Positions 27,771 through 36,468 of a stretch of 64,000 nt of DNA are shown here, piece by piece. The stretch is from Parachlamydiaceae bacterium (GTDB lineage: Bacteria > Chlamydiota > Chlamydiia > Chlamydiales > Parachlamydiaceae), in the NCBI GenBank assembly GCA_030147755.1, contig JASBUW010000164.1, positions 23,588 through 87,587 of the forward strand, read 5' to 3'. Every line of letters starts with the position of its first letter. Positions within the stretch are counted from its first letter, which is position 1. The notes below the pieces were generated by a model. The model worked only from the letters and a program-made list of their open reading frames with translations. It was not told where the DNA came from and did no database searches. The translations under genes and the position numbers were made by a program.

Positions 27771-28378
27771 GTTTTACCCTCGACTAAAGCTTGATAGAAA
27801 TCTTTAGCCGCCTGCGTCTCGCCTTTTTTTGCCATCACATCCAAAGCAAAATTTAAAGACACATTGCCGTTTAGTTTATCGTATAAGGGACCTTCAACAA
27901 CTACGAAAGAAGGTACCTGGGTGACGTCATAGGTAAGAAAAGCTTGAGGATGGAGTTGAATAGGGGAGTTTACACCTTTTTCTTTCAACGTGAAAATACG
28001 CTGAGCAAAGGCTTGAAAACCTTGCTGAGGAATTCCTCTCACAACAAATGTTCCCTTTAATCTCTCTAATTCTTGAGATAAAGCGAGCCATACACTATCT
28101 GGTACCGAAAAAGACATAAAAACGAACAATTGAGAGTCATCTAACGCATAGATTAACTCTTGCGAACTGCAAGTTGAACAAGAAGAGGGTTCAATTTCTT
28201 GAGAAGACAATTGTATTTCCTTTTGAATGCCTTTATCCCTTGCAGTTTGAAGCTGCTTTTGCAACATGCTGACTAAAGCTTGTTCAGCTTGACTCTGAGG
28301 ATCTGACTGTTCTTGAGCAAAACAAGTGGCCATCACCAGTTGTAAACAGGTAATTCCCCTTGTTAAAAAGTGGCGCAT
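27767..28378 (-). CDS. trbC: Type-F pilin assembly protein TrbC
   Basis: 203 residues, signal peptide, then a thioredoxin-like TrbC domain: 'LFVFMSFSVPDSVWLALSQE', 'GTFVVRGIPQQGFQAF' and 'YDVTQVPSFVVVEG'. GGAGGTAAC precedes the ATG. TrbC acts in the periplasm with TraW in pilus assembly, and the two are fused in some systems. It overlaps traW by 16 bases and traU by 4, so all three are translationally coupled. Confidence 0.9.
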   Translation of the reverse strand: MRHFLTRGITCLQLVMATCFAQEQSDPQSQAEQALVSMLQKQLQTARDKGIQKEIQLSSQEIEPSSCSTCSSQELIYALDDSQLFVFMSFSVPDSVWLALSQELERLKGTFVVRGIPQQGFQAFAQRIFTLKEKGVNSPIQLHPQAFLTYDVTQVPSFVVVEGPLYDKLNGNVSLNFALDVMAKKGETQAAKDFYQALVEGKT

Positions 28379-29007
28379 GTTACCTCCTGTTCTAATAAAG
28401 GAATCTCTTCTACTTTCAAGAGCATTCCTTCTTGAGAAACTTTGGCAGGTATAGCTTGAATGCCAAATTTTTTTATTAAAATCCCCAATTGATCAAAGTA
28501 AACGGGATAATTTTCTTGTCCTTCTAACTCCAATGGCTGGCCTTTAGTCAATATCCATTTAGTTTGATCCTTTTGACTTTTCGCCCATTCAAATTGCCTA
28601 GCATCAGAGCCATCAAAAAATAATAAAGTGTCTAAATGCCAAATTGTGGTGAGGGGATTGAAACATTGGCCTTTAGGCACAATCACATGGTCTTGATGAT
28701 TTAAAATGTCCCTTTCTGTGCAAAGCGCAGGATCTACATAAAAGGAGCGGTAAGTTTTAGCCTTTTGCAATCCTTCTATGCTACGCGGGGTTTGCAGTTG
28801 AGAGATACAACGCTCTTTAATTTTCGCTTGCATCGCTTCTACTTGCTCTTTTGAAAGGTTCATCACTTTTTGCTTTAAGCTCTCTAATAAATTTTCTTCT
28901 TCCACGGCAAATACGTGTCCATAAATACCCAAATCTTTGGCTTCCAACGCATAAAAAGCCAATCCACTTAAAAATGTGTATAAAACTCTATTCAAAAAAG
29001 TGGCCAT
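28363..29007 (-). CDS. traW: Conjugal transfer protein TraW
   Basis: 214 residues, signal peptide ending at ALEAKD. The TraW hallmark follows directly (LGIYGHVFAVEEENLLE, the usual 'DLGv.G..y.I.E.dll' start), and the domain continues with 'YVDPALCTERDI' and 'FDGSDARQFEWAKSQ'. Periplasmic, needed with TrbC for F-pilus assembly. It overlaps the signal-peptidase-like gene upstream by 16 bases. Confidence 0.9.
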   Translation of the reverse strand: MATFLNRVLYTFLSGLAFYALEAKDLGIYGHVFAVEEENLLESLKQKVMNLSKEQVEAMQAKIKERCISQLQTPRSIEGLQKAKTYRSFYVDPALCTERDILNHQDHVIVPKGQCFNPLTTIWHLDTLLFFDGSDARQFEWAKSQKDQTKWILTKGQPLELEGQENYPVYFDQLGILIKKFGIQAIPAKVSQEGMLLKVEEIPLLEQEVTCATF

Positions 29008-29480
29008 AATCTCTCTTTAAGGGCAGTGACAGGAACTAAATCAAATTCTGCATAACGCGAATCAAAACTATAGGGATGATCCGCATAAACAAAGACATAT
29101 CCTTGTGGAATGATGCCCTCTGCGATAGGGTGTAAAAGTTGATCAGAACGCGATTTTTGTAAAATTAAGCCATACTCTTTACCATTAATCGAGAAATAGC
29201 GATCAGAGATCTTAATTTGATCGCCTGGCAAACCCACAAGTTGTTTTGCCACTCTAAGCGTAGATTTGGGATGATCAAATGCGACATAACTCTCTCTTTG
29301 TAGAGGATACGTCAAGGGTTGACTCAAAAATAAGGTAAAGGACAGGCTATCGCTAACATTGCGACGAAGAGAATAAGAGGGTTTATCAAACAAAAAAACG
29401 AGGGTCGCATAGGCTAAAGTCCCACTCAGCACACTCATAAAAAACCACTTTTTAAATGAATATCTTTTAAGTTTTTGCAT
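28992..29480 (-). CDS. trhF: S26-family signal peptidase of the conjugation system (TrhF/TraF type)
   Basis: 162 residues, with one N-terminal membrane helix (about 12-31). Candidate catalytic serine S45 in NVSDSLSF and candidate lysine K79 in RVAKQLVGLPGD, the S26 box; the family's closing motif 'YADHPYSFDSRY' is also present. In R27- and SXT-type systems this peptidase lies between traC and traW, exactly as here, and is thought to process pilin or another Tra protein. F itself lacks the catalytic form, so its presence places this operon nearer the H/SXT branch. Confidence 0.85.
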   Translation of the reverse strand: MQKLKRYSFKKWFFMSVLSGTLAYATLVFLFDKPSYSLRRNVSDSLSFTLFLSQPLTYPLQRESYVAFDHPKSTLRVAKQLVGLPGDQIKISDRYFSINGKEYGLILQKSRSDQLLHPIAEGIIPQGYVFVYADHPYSFDSRYAEFDLVPVTALKERLWPLF

Positions 29481-31953
29481 GTGCCCTCAAATACATGTCA
29501 ATAGCTTCTGTAATACTTAATCCCTGCTCTTGATAAGCTTTAAGCGCGCTAAACTCTTCGGCTTTGGTGCTATAAAGCAAATGAGAGAAAGGATCTAAGA
29601 TAAGCCGCGTAATCGCATAGCCCCCATCTCCATCACAAATCATGATTTCACTATACTCACCTTCTCGCTTAGTCACGGTTTCCATTGCATGTTGCTGAGC
29701 TTCGCTCATACAATATTGACCGCTTTCAATCACTTTGGAAACGCCATCTTTTTTATGTGCTAGGAAGCATTTCCAATCACTATTAGCAAAAGCCGCTTGT
29801 GCACCAGGTTTGTTAAAGAAATCCTCGATCCCTTGTGTGCCAATAACAAGAGAGCCGCGGTATTTGCGCAGTCTACGCGCTAAAGTCTCAATAAAGCTGC
29901 CTGTTTGCTGATTTTCAAGGAGGTCCCAAGCTTCATCAATGCAGATAAAGAAAGGAGTTTGACGATTGCCCAGAAACGTTTGATTAGCAATTGTCATGAT
30001 AAAAATTTGCATGAGTACAGCTTGCAAATCTTTTTTGCCTTTGAGTTCTTCAAGCTCAATCAAAACAAAGGGGTTAATAAAATTGACATTATTGACTCCT
30101 TCAAAGTAGCGCGCATAAATGCCTTGGTTAGTATAGGGTGTGAGGATCATCCCTAAATTTTGTGCCACTTCATGACTTTGCCTTTCTAGCCAATGGGCAA
30201 TATCGGTAATCGTCGCTTGCGTCTTTTTTTCTTCCCATGCTGCCCGAATGGCTCTTTCAATCCAGGAGTTTTCTGCATCTGTCGTTCCTTTAGTAGGTGC
30301 TGCCATGCAACCAATGATCGACTTTAAGAAACTAAAAGAGGTGTGCCGCTCTTCTTCATCAGTGAGCGAAATATGTGTAAAAGGATTGAGACAAATAGAA
30401 GATTGTTTAGAGAATTCAATCGCTTGCCCATTTAAAAGCTGACAGAGTTTGGCAAAGCTGCGGCCCACTTCTAAAACAAACACTTTAGCACCTGTACGCA
30501 AACCATTAAAAATGAGTTCTTGCATAAATACAGACTTGCCATAACCACTACGTCCCGCTACCACCACATTATAATTTCCCTTTTTGTTATCAAAAGGGTT
30601 CCAATTTAGCAGTTGCCCGCGTCTTCCTAAGAGAAGCATACCGGGATGAGGTGCTGTGCCTTGCCATTCACCTTGACAGGGCACAAAATTACCACATTCG
30701 GTGGTAAGTGTCGTTTTTAACACATTCAATTGCTTCAAATCAGGGACATATTCGGCCCATACAAAAGGAAGAGCAGCTAAAAATTGAGGTAAGTGAAGGT
30801 AGTAATTATCGGCTAAAGTAAAGTGATTGAGACGAAAAAGGCTTTTCAGGCTTTGTTCCGCTTGATTAGCCTTTTCTGCTTTTGCCCAAATGCCCGCTGA
30901 AAATTGTGTCCAAACAAAACGCGCCCCTTTAGCTGTTGCCTGCCTGACTTGACGACATTCTTTTAGTTCTTCTTCTAAAGCAGGAATCATACGCACGAGC
31001 ATGCCAGATTTGCCTTGTTTTTCAATGAGTTGCGATTGCATCTCAAAAGTGCGTTCGGTTTTAGCTTGTTTAGGACAATGCACACCATAATGCAGGTAAA
31101 AAGGGGAATCTAAGCGGTAATTATCGCGCAACGCATCCCCAATGAGGTGTTGCATGGCAGCAAGTGACCAAGAAGAGGGATAATCCACCACACGAAAGCT
31201 TTTAAAGGTGACGGGGGTCTCAGTTTTCCAGGCTAAATGATTTTCTTGCACATCAAGACCGCCACCTGTTGTTAATTGGCTCGCTAAAGTTTGATAGGGA
31301 TTCCATTCGCGTATTTTTTTTTCGGTTGAAAGAGAAAAATTTACCCATCCACCTACAAACTCAAGTAAATGCTTAGGTGTCCAACTAAAGCTATAGCTTA
31401 AAGCTGAAAGAATTTTGCTCATTTTATCTTTTTGCATTTTCAAGTGCTGTAAAAGATCTAAATCTAGCTCTCCTTTATAAGGCACGCTATAAGAGAATAC
31501 ACAGCGAAATAAACGTGTTGCCACTTTGGGCTGATGTTGGAAAAAATGCCGTCTTTTTTCTGCTATTTCCTGTAGTCCGTTGTCTGCTGGTTCCTGTCCT
31601 AGCCACTTTTTTAAAAAAGGATCAATGCGATGGTCAGCAAATAACAAACATTGGAGCGAAGCATCTTCTTCTAAAATTTCTTCAAATAAATGATGAATTT
31701 CTTTTTGGTGTGTCTCGTCACTTCCCACTAAAGGGTACATTTCAATCGCAAATCCCATGCTATTTTGATTGATAAATAAGCCATATTCTTCTTCATAGAC
31801 TTCATAGGGAAGCAAATGAGCAAAAGGGCATTTAGTCCAGCTATCTTTTGCCTCTTGTGCTTGTTTTTTAGAGAAGCCTTCTACACCTAAAGTGGGTTCA
31901 CCAAACAAACGCGTTAAACGCCCGCCTAATTGATTGAAAAGTTTCCACATCAT
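29467..31953 (-). CDS. traC: Type IV secretion ATPase TraC (VirB4 family)
   Basis: 828 residues, near the F TraC length (876 residues). Walker A is AGRSGYGKS near residue 464, Walker B is FFICIDEAWDLL near 660, and the C-terminal 'QGIEDFFNKPGAQAAFANSDW' block is typical. The N-terminal half carries the TraC-F domain ('LPYEVYEEEYGLFINQNSMGF'). It is a cytoplasmic or peripheral inner-membrane ATPase that drives pilus assembly and DNA transfer. GGAGTAAGC precedes the start. It overlaps the peptidase gene by 14 bases. Confidence 0.95.
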   Translation of the reverse strand: MMWKLFNQLGGRLTRLFGEPTLGVEGFSKKQAQEAKDSWTKCPFAHLLPYEVYEEEYGLFINQNSMGFAIEMYPLVGSDETHQKEIHHLFEEILEEDASLQCLLFADHRIDPFLKKWLGQEPADNGLQEIAEKRRHFFQHQPKVATRLFRCVFSYSVPYKGELDLDLLQHLKMQKDKMSKILSALSYSFSWTPKHLLEFVGGWVNFSLSTEKKIREWNPYQTLASQLTTGGGLDVQENHLAWKTETPVTFKSFRVVDYPSSWSLAAMQHLIGDALRDNYRLDSPFYLHYGVHCPKQAKTERTFEMQSQLIEKQGKSGMLVRMIPALEEELKECRQVRQATAKGARFVWTQFSAGIWAKAEKANQAEQSLKSLFRLNHFTLADNYYLHLPQFLAALPFVWAEYVPDLKQLNVLKTTLTTECGNFVPCQGEWQGTAPHPGMLLLGRRGQLLNWNPFDNKKGNYNVVVAGRSGYGKSVFMQELIFNGLRTGAKVFVLEVGRSFAKLCQLLNGQAIEFSKQSSICLNPFTHISLTDEEERHTSFSFLKSIIGCMAAPTKGTTDAENSWIERAIRAAWEEKKTQATITDIAHWLERQSHEVAQNLGMILTPYTNQGIYARYFEGVNNVNFINPFVLIELEELKGKKDLQAVLMQIFIMTIANQTFLGNRQTPFFICIDEAWDLLENQQTGSFIETLARRLRKYRGSLVIGTQGIEDFFNKPGAQAAFANSDWKCFLAHKKDGVSKVIESGQYCMSEAQQHAMETVTKREGEYSEIMICDGDGGYAITRLILDPFSHLLYSTKAEEFSALKAYQEQGLSITEAIDMYLRAHAKT

Positions 31954-31955
31954 GC

Positions 31956-32354
31956 TTACTCCTCTGATTTTTGCTTAAGACAAGAAAAGTAAATATTGTT
32001 TTCTTGATCAGAAGGGAGAGGGCAATAACGCGTTGTTTGATAAATATAATGTCCTTTGGCAAAACAATTGCCATCATTAGACGCATGGCAAACCCACACC
32101 TTGCCTTTTGTTTCTCCATCTTTCATTTGATGCGTTTTCTTACAAAAGCAAGGATTTGACTTTTCTTTTGTTAACGGTAAAAACAAATCAGGACCTTGAT
32201 CTGTCTCTACTACCATTTTTTCAAGATCTGTCACAGATGTACAGGCTACACCTAGCGGAGGAGGACATTCAAATTCTTGCTTGTAGATAGCGCAAGAAGG
32301 TAAAAATAAAGTCATCAAAATAAGAACTACCCCAAACTTAAAATTATTTTTCAT
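31956..32354 (-). CDS. traV: Conjugal transfer lipoprotein TraV
   Basis: 132 residues. A lipoprotein signal with lipobox LPSC has cysteine 21 as the modification site. The short mature protein has a TraV-like cysteine pair near its start (FECPPPLGVACTSVTDLEKM). TraV forms the outer-membrane ring of the core complex with TraK and TraB (VirB7-like). AGGAGCTATCTC precedes the ATG. Position between the dsbA-like gene and traC supports the call. Confidence 0.82.
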   Translation of the reverse strand: MKNNFKFGVVLILMTLFLPSCAIYKQEFECPPPLGVACTSVTDLEKMVVETDQGPDLFLPLTKEKSNPCFCKKTHQMKDGETKGKVWVCHASNDGNCFAKGHYIYQTTRYCPLPSDQENNIYFSCLKQKSEE

Positions 32355-32961
32355 GAGATAGCTCCTGTGAGTGAATGGAATTTAAAATGGCATCTATTTT
32401 CTCTTTGATAAAGAGATAGCAAGGGACTTCATGACGAAAAAACTGAGACTCTATTTCAACACTTGGGACTGCTTGAATCGCGTCTGATTGTTTAAGAAAA
32501 CTAAAAGCTTCTTTAAAAGCTGGACATTGCATTAGATATTCTTTATCAGCTAATGCGGGCAATGGACGCTGTAATAACTCCATCGCTTTCTGCATATAAA
32601 CTGTCGCCGATGTGCTCTCTTCAGGTGATAAAATACCTAATAAGGTTTTCAAAAAAACACGTTTCCCTTTTTCATCTAGTTCTTTTAAGCATACCATCGC
32701 TTGCACAGTCAAAAGGTCGAGTGGAACAGGATGAAAGGTCCAACAAACCTTGTCTGTTTCTATGTATTCGCTCTCGATTTGAGCAAAATCACGCTGAAAA
32801 AGCTGAATGCAATGGGGGCATTGCATTGAAAAATACTGCACCACTTGCACGGATGCTTGAGACGATCCAAATGTCACGCAATAATCAGAGGAAAGCTTTT
32901 GTAAGCTATACCCTTGAATGTGTAAGAAAAAAATAGCCAGCAAACAGAGAAGTTTTCTCAT
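32344..32961 (-). CDS. DsbA/DsbC-like thiol oxidoreductase within the tra operon
   Basis: 205 residues with a signal peptide (LLCLLAIFFLHIQGYS). The redox motif C48-P-H-C51 lies in VVQYFSMQCPHC, with a cis-proline candidate at AVPSVEIE in a DsbA-type fold. It should oxidise or rearrange disulfides in the periplasm. A Dsb gene is also embedded near traB/traV/traC in SXT/R27-type operons. Likely clients are TraN, TraU and TraH (inference). A separate dsbB gene at 43324-43827 could re-oxidise it. The gene is coupled to traB and traV by short overlaps. Confidence 0.88.
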   Translation of the reverse strand: MRKLLCLLAIFFLHIQGYSLQKLSSDYCVTFGSSQASVQVVQYFSMQCPHCIQLFQRDFAQIESEYIETDKVCWTFHPVPLDLLTVQAMVCLKELDEKGKRVFLKTLLGILSPEESTSATVYMQKAMELLQRPLPALADKEYLMQCPAFKEAFSFLKQSDAIQAVPSVEIESQFFRHEVPCYLFIKEKIDAILNSIHSQELSHEK

Positions 32962-34250
32962 CGAACCGGCCCTCGCGCATTTTGACGAATTTCTCTTAAT
33001 TTCTCTTTCGTATGTAAATCACCTTTGGCAAATCCATGCGTGAATGTAATGTCAACAATACGCCCCGCTCCAACTTGCAATACAGGCTGCACTTGCTCTG
33101 CACGTTTAATATAATATTCAGCTAGCATATCAAACGCACTGGATACACCATTTGCAGCACTTTTGGTTGCAGCGTCCGCGCCTACTGAATACGTATTCCA
33201 ACAATCGACGGGATGTTTAGTGACAGAAGCTTGTAAAACTTGCCCAATTCCCCCTAAAAAACCACTAGCTGCGGCATTTTTGACAATTTTAACTGAGCGA
33301 TCAATGACAGTTCCGCGCACCCCGAATTTACCATCTTCACCCGTCACATACCCTACAACTTCTGTTTCGATCGCTTCACCTTTTGCATTCACCTGCGTTA
33401 GTCTTTCCAAACGCATATAGACTCGCTCATTAGAGAGATTACCGTAAGCACTCGCCAAAACTAAACTCCCTTTGAGCTTGACCGTCACTCCTTTGGGAAG
33501 ATGTCCATCATCTAACAGACGCAATTTAACTGGCACAGGATCGCTATTGGCATAAATGCCACAAACTGCATCGACACTTGAAACGAGCAATGCTTTGACA
33601 CTGACAGCGGCAGGCACCATTTTGTTTACATTAAAAACTTTTTTGACCTCTTCTTCCTTGATTGTATAAGCTCTAAGCGGAGGTTTTAAAATACGCTCTT
33701 CTTTCTTGGGTAGATTTAAACTAGAAGAAGGTGGGGGAGGAGGAGGTGCAAAAAATCGGGAAGGACTTATGAATGGATCTTTTGAAGAAGAGATAATATT
33801 TGTACTACAAATATGAGCTGAAGGCTTTTCTGGTGGTAAAAGAGAAGCAATTTCTCGCGAAGAAGCTTGTTTTTCTACTTGACTGGAGATTGATTTTAAT
33901 TCCTGCTGTAGGGACGACATCATTTTTTTGAGTTCAAATTTTTCTTTATCACTTTCTTCTTCTTTCTTTTTACCACTCAAGACGATCTCTTCCAGCATTT
34001 TCATTTTTTGATCGGATACTTTCTTATCAGCTTCTAAACGTTGAATGACTGTATCCTGTCTGTTCATCCAAATGTCTTGGACATTCACCTTGTCAACAGG
34101 GAGTTCAACTTTACTGGCTTTTGTTAAGGAAGCAGGGGAGTCTTCTTGCATGAGCACGTAACTCGTTGCACCCATTAAAAGAAGAGCTGCACTGGTAATA
34201 TAAAAAAAATGTTTCTTTTGGCGTCTTAAAACATGATTGGAATTATTCAT
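32958..34250 (-). CDS. traB: Conjugal transfer protein TraB (VirB10-like)
   Basis: 430 residues. A membrane helix is at about 14-31, a coiled coil at about 60-135, then a short proline run (FFAPPPPPPSSS), and the VirB10/TrbI beta-barrel domain after 200 ('GIYANSDPVPVKLRLLDDGHLPKGVTVKLKG'-like region, broken here for length). It spans the envelope as the inner part of the core complex, with TraK and TraV outside. Length and order are as in F (475 residues). Confidence 0.92.
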   Translation of the reverse strand: MNNSNHVLRRQKKHFFYITSAALLLMGATSYVLMQEDSPASLTKASKVELPVDKVNVQDIWMNRQDTVIQRLEADKKVSDQKMKMLEEIVLSGKKKEEESDKEKFELKKMMSSLQQELKSISSQVEKQASSREIASLLPPEKPSAHICSTNIISSSKDPFISPSRFFAPPPPPPSSSLNLPKKEERILKPPLRAYTIKEEEVKKVFNVNKMVPAAVSVKALLVSSVDAVCGIYANSDPVPVKLRLLDDGHLPKGVTVKLKGSLVLASAYGNLSNERVYMRLERLTQVNAKGEAIETEVVGYVTGEDGKFGVRGTVIDRSVKIVKNAAASGFLGGIGQVLQASVTKHPVDCWNTYSVGADAATKSAANGVSSAFDMLAEYYIKRAEQVQPVLQVGAGRIVDITFTHGFAKGDLHTKEKLREIRQNARGPVR

Positions 34251-34962
34251 CGATTTTCTCCATTGCCAGGACGCCTAACATTTTTTGTTTAGGAGAAAGT
34301 GTATTGGTTTCTAGAAAAACCCAACGGCATCCTTGACATTGCAGCTCACATTCGCTTAAGGACTGAAATTTGCAAGTTGTATTAGAAGCTTGATAAAGAT
34401 AAAGGAGCTCATCTGGTCCCTCTAAACAAGCAAGTAACTCAAGTTGAATGCCTTTTTTGACTTTCCACATTTGATTTTTGACTTGGCATGGCAAATATCC
34501 TTCGGGTAAATGACCTTGTAATATTTCTCTGACTTTAACAAGTAAATCTTGTTCGGCTGCTTTTTGTGGCTCTTGCGTATTCTGTAAACACTCTTTTTCA
34601 TCTAGCTGCGGATCTTTTAAAATGACTACTTCTGAATTGCGTGGGATAAACGTAATATGTAAATCTTGTACAAGACCCGTTTCTGTCACAATGGAAAGGG
34701 TAGTAGATTCTGCCTGCGGCTCTCTAGCACTAATAAAAGCTTGTCCCGTCAACTCTTCAATGTAAATTGAGAGCTTATCTTCATCACAAGCAATGACTTT
34801 CTGAATTTTACCCTTATCCACCATGACACGATTTTGATAAAGTGAGGAAAACGTGCAGAGCAGTGGCGAAGTGGTATCGATGACATGAAACATAGCAGCC
34901 GACAGCTGCAAAATTCCTATATTTGCCAACCAAAAGCTAAACCAAAAATAGTGTTTAAGCAT
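34243..34962 (-). CDS. traK: Conjugal transfer protein TraK (secretin-like)
   Basis: 239 residues with a signal peptide (YFWFSFWLANIGILQLSAA). The TraK/VirB9-like domain includes 'DEDKLSIYIEELTGQAFIS' and 'TLSIVTETGLVQDLHITFIP', followed by the usual variable C-terminus. It forms the outer-membrane core ring with TraV and TraB. It overlaps traB by 8 bases and follows traE by 5 bases. Confidence 0.85.
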   Translation of the reverse strand: MLKHYFWFSFWLANIGILQLSAAMFHVIDTTSPLLCTFSSLYQNRVMVDKGKIQKVIACDEDKLSIYIEELTGQAFISAREPQAESTTLSIVTETGLVQDLHITFIPRNSEVVILKDPQLDEKECLQNTQEPQKAAEQDLLVKVREILQGHLPEGYLPCQVKNQMWKVKKGIQLELLACLEGPDELLYLYQASNTTCKFQSLSECELQCQGCRWVFLETNTLSPKQKMLGVLAMEKIDE

Positions 34963-34967
34963 AGGCT

Positions 34968-35522
34968 TTAACCTTTCTTTTGCGCACTAATTTCTTTGAG
35001 AAGCAAACGTGCTCCTTCAAAGGAAAATTTTAACAGATACCCTTCTTGCTCAGAGGAGATTTGCTTACCTCCCATAAAAATGACACGATCTCCTGTTAAC
35101 AGTAGACTCATCGTGTCTAAATGCACTTTAATATCAATGGGATAGAACACATAAGATGCGCTTTGTTTTTTCAAAATCTCTTCTTCTTCAATGAGACGTT
35201 GCTTTAAAATTCCCGCATAGCTCGGATCTGTATGTCTCAAAATTGCAGAACGCTGTGTAACCGCAGATTGGGCGGACTTTGTCAGTAGCAATTGACCTAA
35301 AAAATAGCCATATTGCTCTAAATAAGTAGGTGAAACGCTTTTTTGATCTACCCAAAATTCCTTTTCAATAACAGGTGGAGCAATAATGATGCGTTCTCGT
35401 TTGAAAAAAAGTAATGTGCCACAAAGAATCAAAGCTACTGCTAGAAAGAAAGACAGAAAAGCAAAAATGTTTCTTTGGAACATTAGAAATTTCAAATTCT
35501 TCTCAAAGAATGTTTGATTCAT
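34968..35522 (-). CDS. traE: Conjugal transfer protein TraE (VirB5/VirB8-like)
   Basis: 184 residues, close to F TraE (188). One N-terminal membrane helix (about 18-38) and a periplasmic domain with the TraE block 'YLEQYGYFLGQLLL', then 'DIKVHLDTMSLLLTGDRVIFMGGKQI'. It is part of the inner-membrane pilus assembly complex. Its start overlaps the traL stop by 4 bases. Confidence 0.9.
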   Translation of the reverse strand: MNQTFFEKNLKFLMFQRNIFAFLSFFLAVALILCGTLLFFKRERIIIAPPVIEKEFWVDQKSVSPTYLEQYGYFLGQLLLTKSAQSAVTQRSAILRHTDPSYAGILKQRLIEEEEILKKQSASYVFYPIDIKVHLDTMSLLLTGDRVIFMGGKQISSEQEGYLLKFSFEGARLLLKEISAQKKG

Positions 35523-35803
35523 AAAATAAGCTCTCTTAAGTAAGAAGGAGGAAGACGTTTAAAATGGCTCATATAAGCTGTCGGCATATGCCAATACATG
35601 TAGTGTTTGAACGAGCTATGCGTGCGATTTTTTTGCAAGCGCTTATAAGGTATTCTCAGCAATACACCTAAACAGAAGAGTAAATTGCCAAAACTCATTG
35701 CCAATAAAATGGGAGCGAGCAAAAGCAAAAAATCATCTAAATTCCAAAAGAGAATCCGAATAGGATGATCAAGTGTTTTATAGGTATAATGCTGATTGTC
35801 CAT
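35519..35803 (-). CDS. traL: Conjugal transfer protein TraL (VirB3-like)
   Basis: 94 residues from the ATG at 35803; a GTG at 35809 is an alternative. It opens with 'YKTLDHPIRILFWNLDDFLLL', the classical TraL start, has two membrane helices (about 25-55), and ends in a basic cytoplasmic tail with the 'YWHMPTAYMSHFKRLPPS' motif. It works with TraC and TraE at the inner membrane in pilus assembly. Confidence 0.9.
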   Translation of the reverse strand: MDNQHYTYKTLDHPIRILFWNLDDFLLLLAPILLAMSFGNLLFCLGVLLRIPYKRLQKNRTHSSFKHYMYWHMPTAYMSHFKRLPPSYLRELIL

Positions 35804-35835
35804 ATGCACCTATCTAATGAATGCGTGAAGGATTT

Positions 35836-36168
35836 TTAAGGTAAAAGCATAGATGTCACAGGAAAGATAGCTTTAATGCAAAAAGGCACGACAATTAGTC
35901 CTAATCCCATTCCTCCATAACGATAAAAGGGACTTGGGTCACCAGATAAAAACGCTTTTAGCGCTCCTCCACTTATTCCCAAGACACCAATCAAACGCAT
36001 GGGAGCACCAAAGATAAAACTCTGAATTTTATCGGTATGCTTATCCATTTCACCTATTGCTTGTGCATCTAATAAAGAAGCATCTGTTGTTGCTAAAAGA
36101 TCAATTGGCAAGCAAGTTGCCATGAGAGCCCCTAGACATACATAAGAGAGAATTTTTGATGTTTTCAT
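35836..36168 (-). CDS. traA: TraA-like conjugative pilin precursor
   Basis: 110 residues from the ATG at 36168. A longer frame from 36234 is unlikely because its first codons coincide with a good -35 box. Signal peptide (ILSYVCLGALMATCLPIDLLA), then a mature part with two hydrophobic helices separated by a short loop (MRLIGVLGISGGALKAFL and GGMGLGLIVVPFCIKAIF), the F/VirB2 pilin plan. It is the first gene of the tra operon, 27 bases before the traL frame, as in SXT- and F-type systems. Sequence similarity to F pilin itself is weak; the call rests on topology and position. Confidence 0.75.
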   Translation of the reverse strand: MKTSKILSYVCLGALMATCLPIDLLATTDASLLDAQAIGEMDKHTDKIQSFIFGAPMRLIGVLGISGGALKAFLSGDPSPFYRYGGMGLGLIVVPFCIKAIFPVTSMLLP

Positions 36169-36205
36169 AAAAAACCTACTGTTTAAATTTTGGGGTAGGG
36201 ATAGG

Positions 36206-36234
36206 TTTTTATCAAATAGCATATTGTATGTCAA
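36206..36234 (-). promoter_or_regulatory. Probable sigma70/66-type promoter of the tra operon
   Basis: On the minus strand TTGACA (36234-36229), a 17-base spacer and TAAAAA (36211-36206), about 38 bases before the traA ATG. The -35 is perfect; the -10 is weak. Confidence 0.55.
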
Positions 36235-36242
36235 ATAAAATG

Positions 36243-36264
36243 GAGCATTTTATATAGAATGCTC
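36243..36264. promoter_or_regulatory. Inverted repeat next to the tra promoter, candidate operator
   Basis: GAGCATT, 8 bases, AATGCTC: a 7-bp perfect inverted repeat that begins 8 bases upstream of the -35 box of the tra promoter, between the tra operon and the divergent RHH-like gene. A suitable site for a regulator of transfer (inference). Confidence 0.45.
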
Positions 36265-36468
36265 AAATTCCCCTCTGAGTTTCTTGAGAAAAATAAATTG
36301 AGGTAGAGAAAGAGGCGAACCACTATATGATTATAGTCAAATCTTAATTCATTAATAATCAGTTCAATGAAACAAAAAAACACGAAATTTTTATCTGGAA
36401 TACACAAAATTTTTTAAAGGAGTAGCACGGTTTCTTAATCATTTCTTTAAAAATCCTTTACCTTTTTT

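Noticed and set aside
36169..36234. Earlier start for traA
   Set aside because: Its first codons coincide with the TTGACA box of the tra promoter, and the signal peptide starts at 36168.
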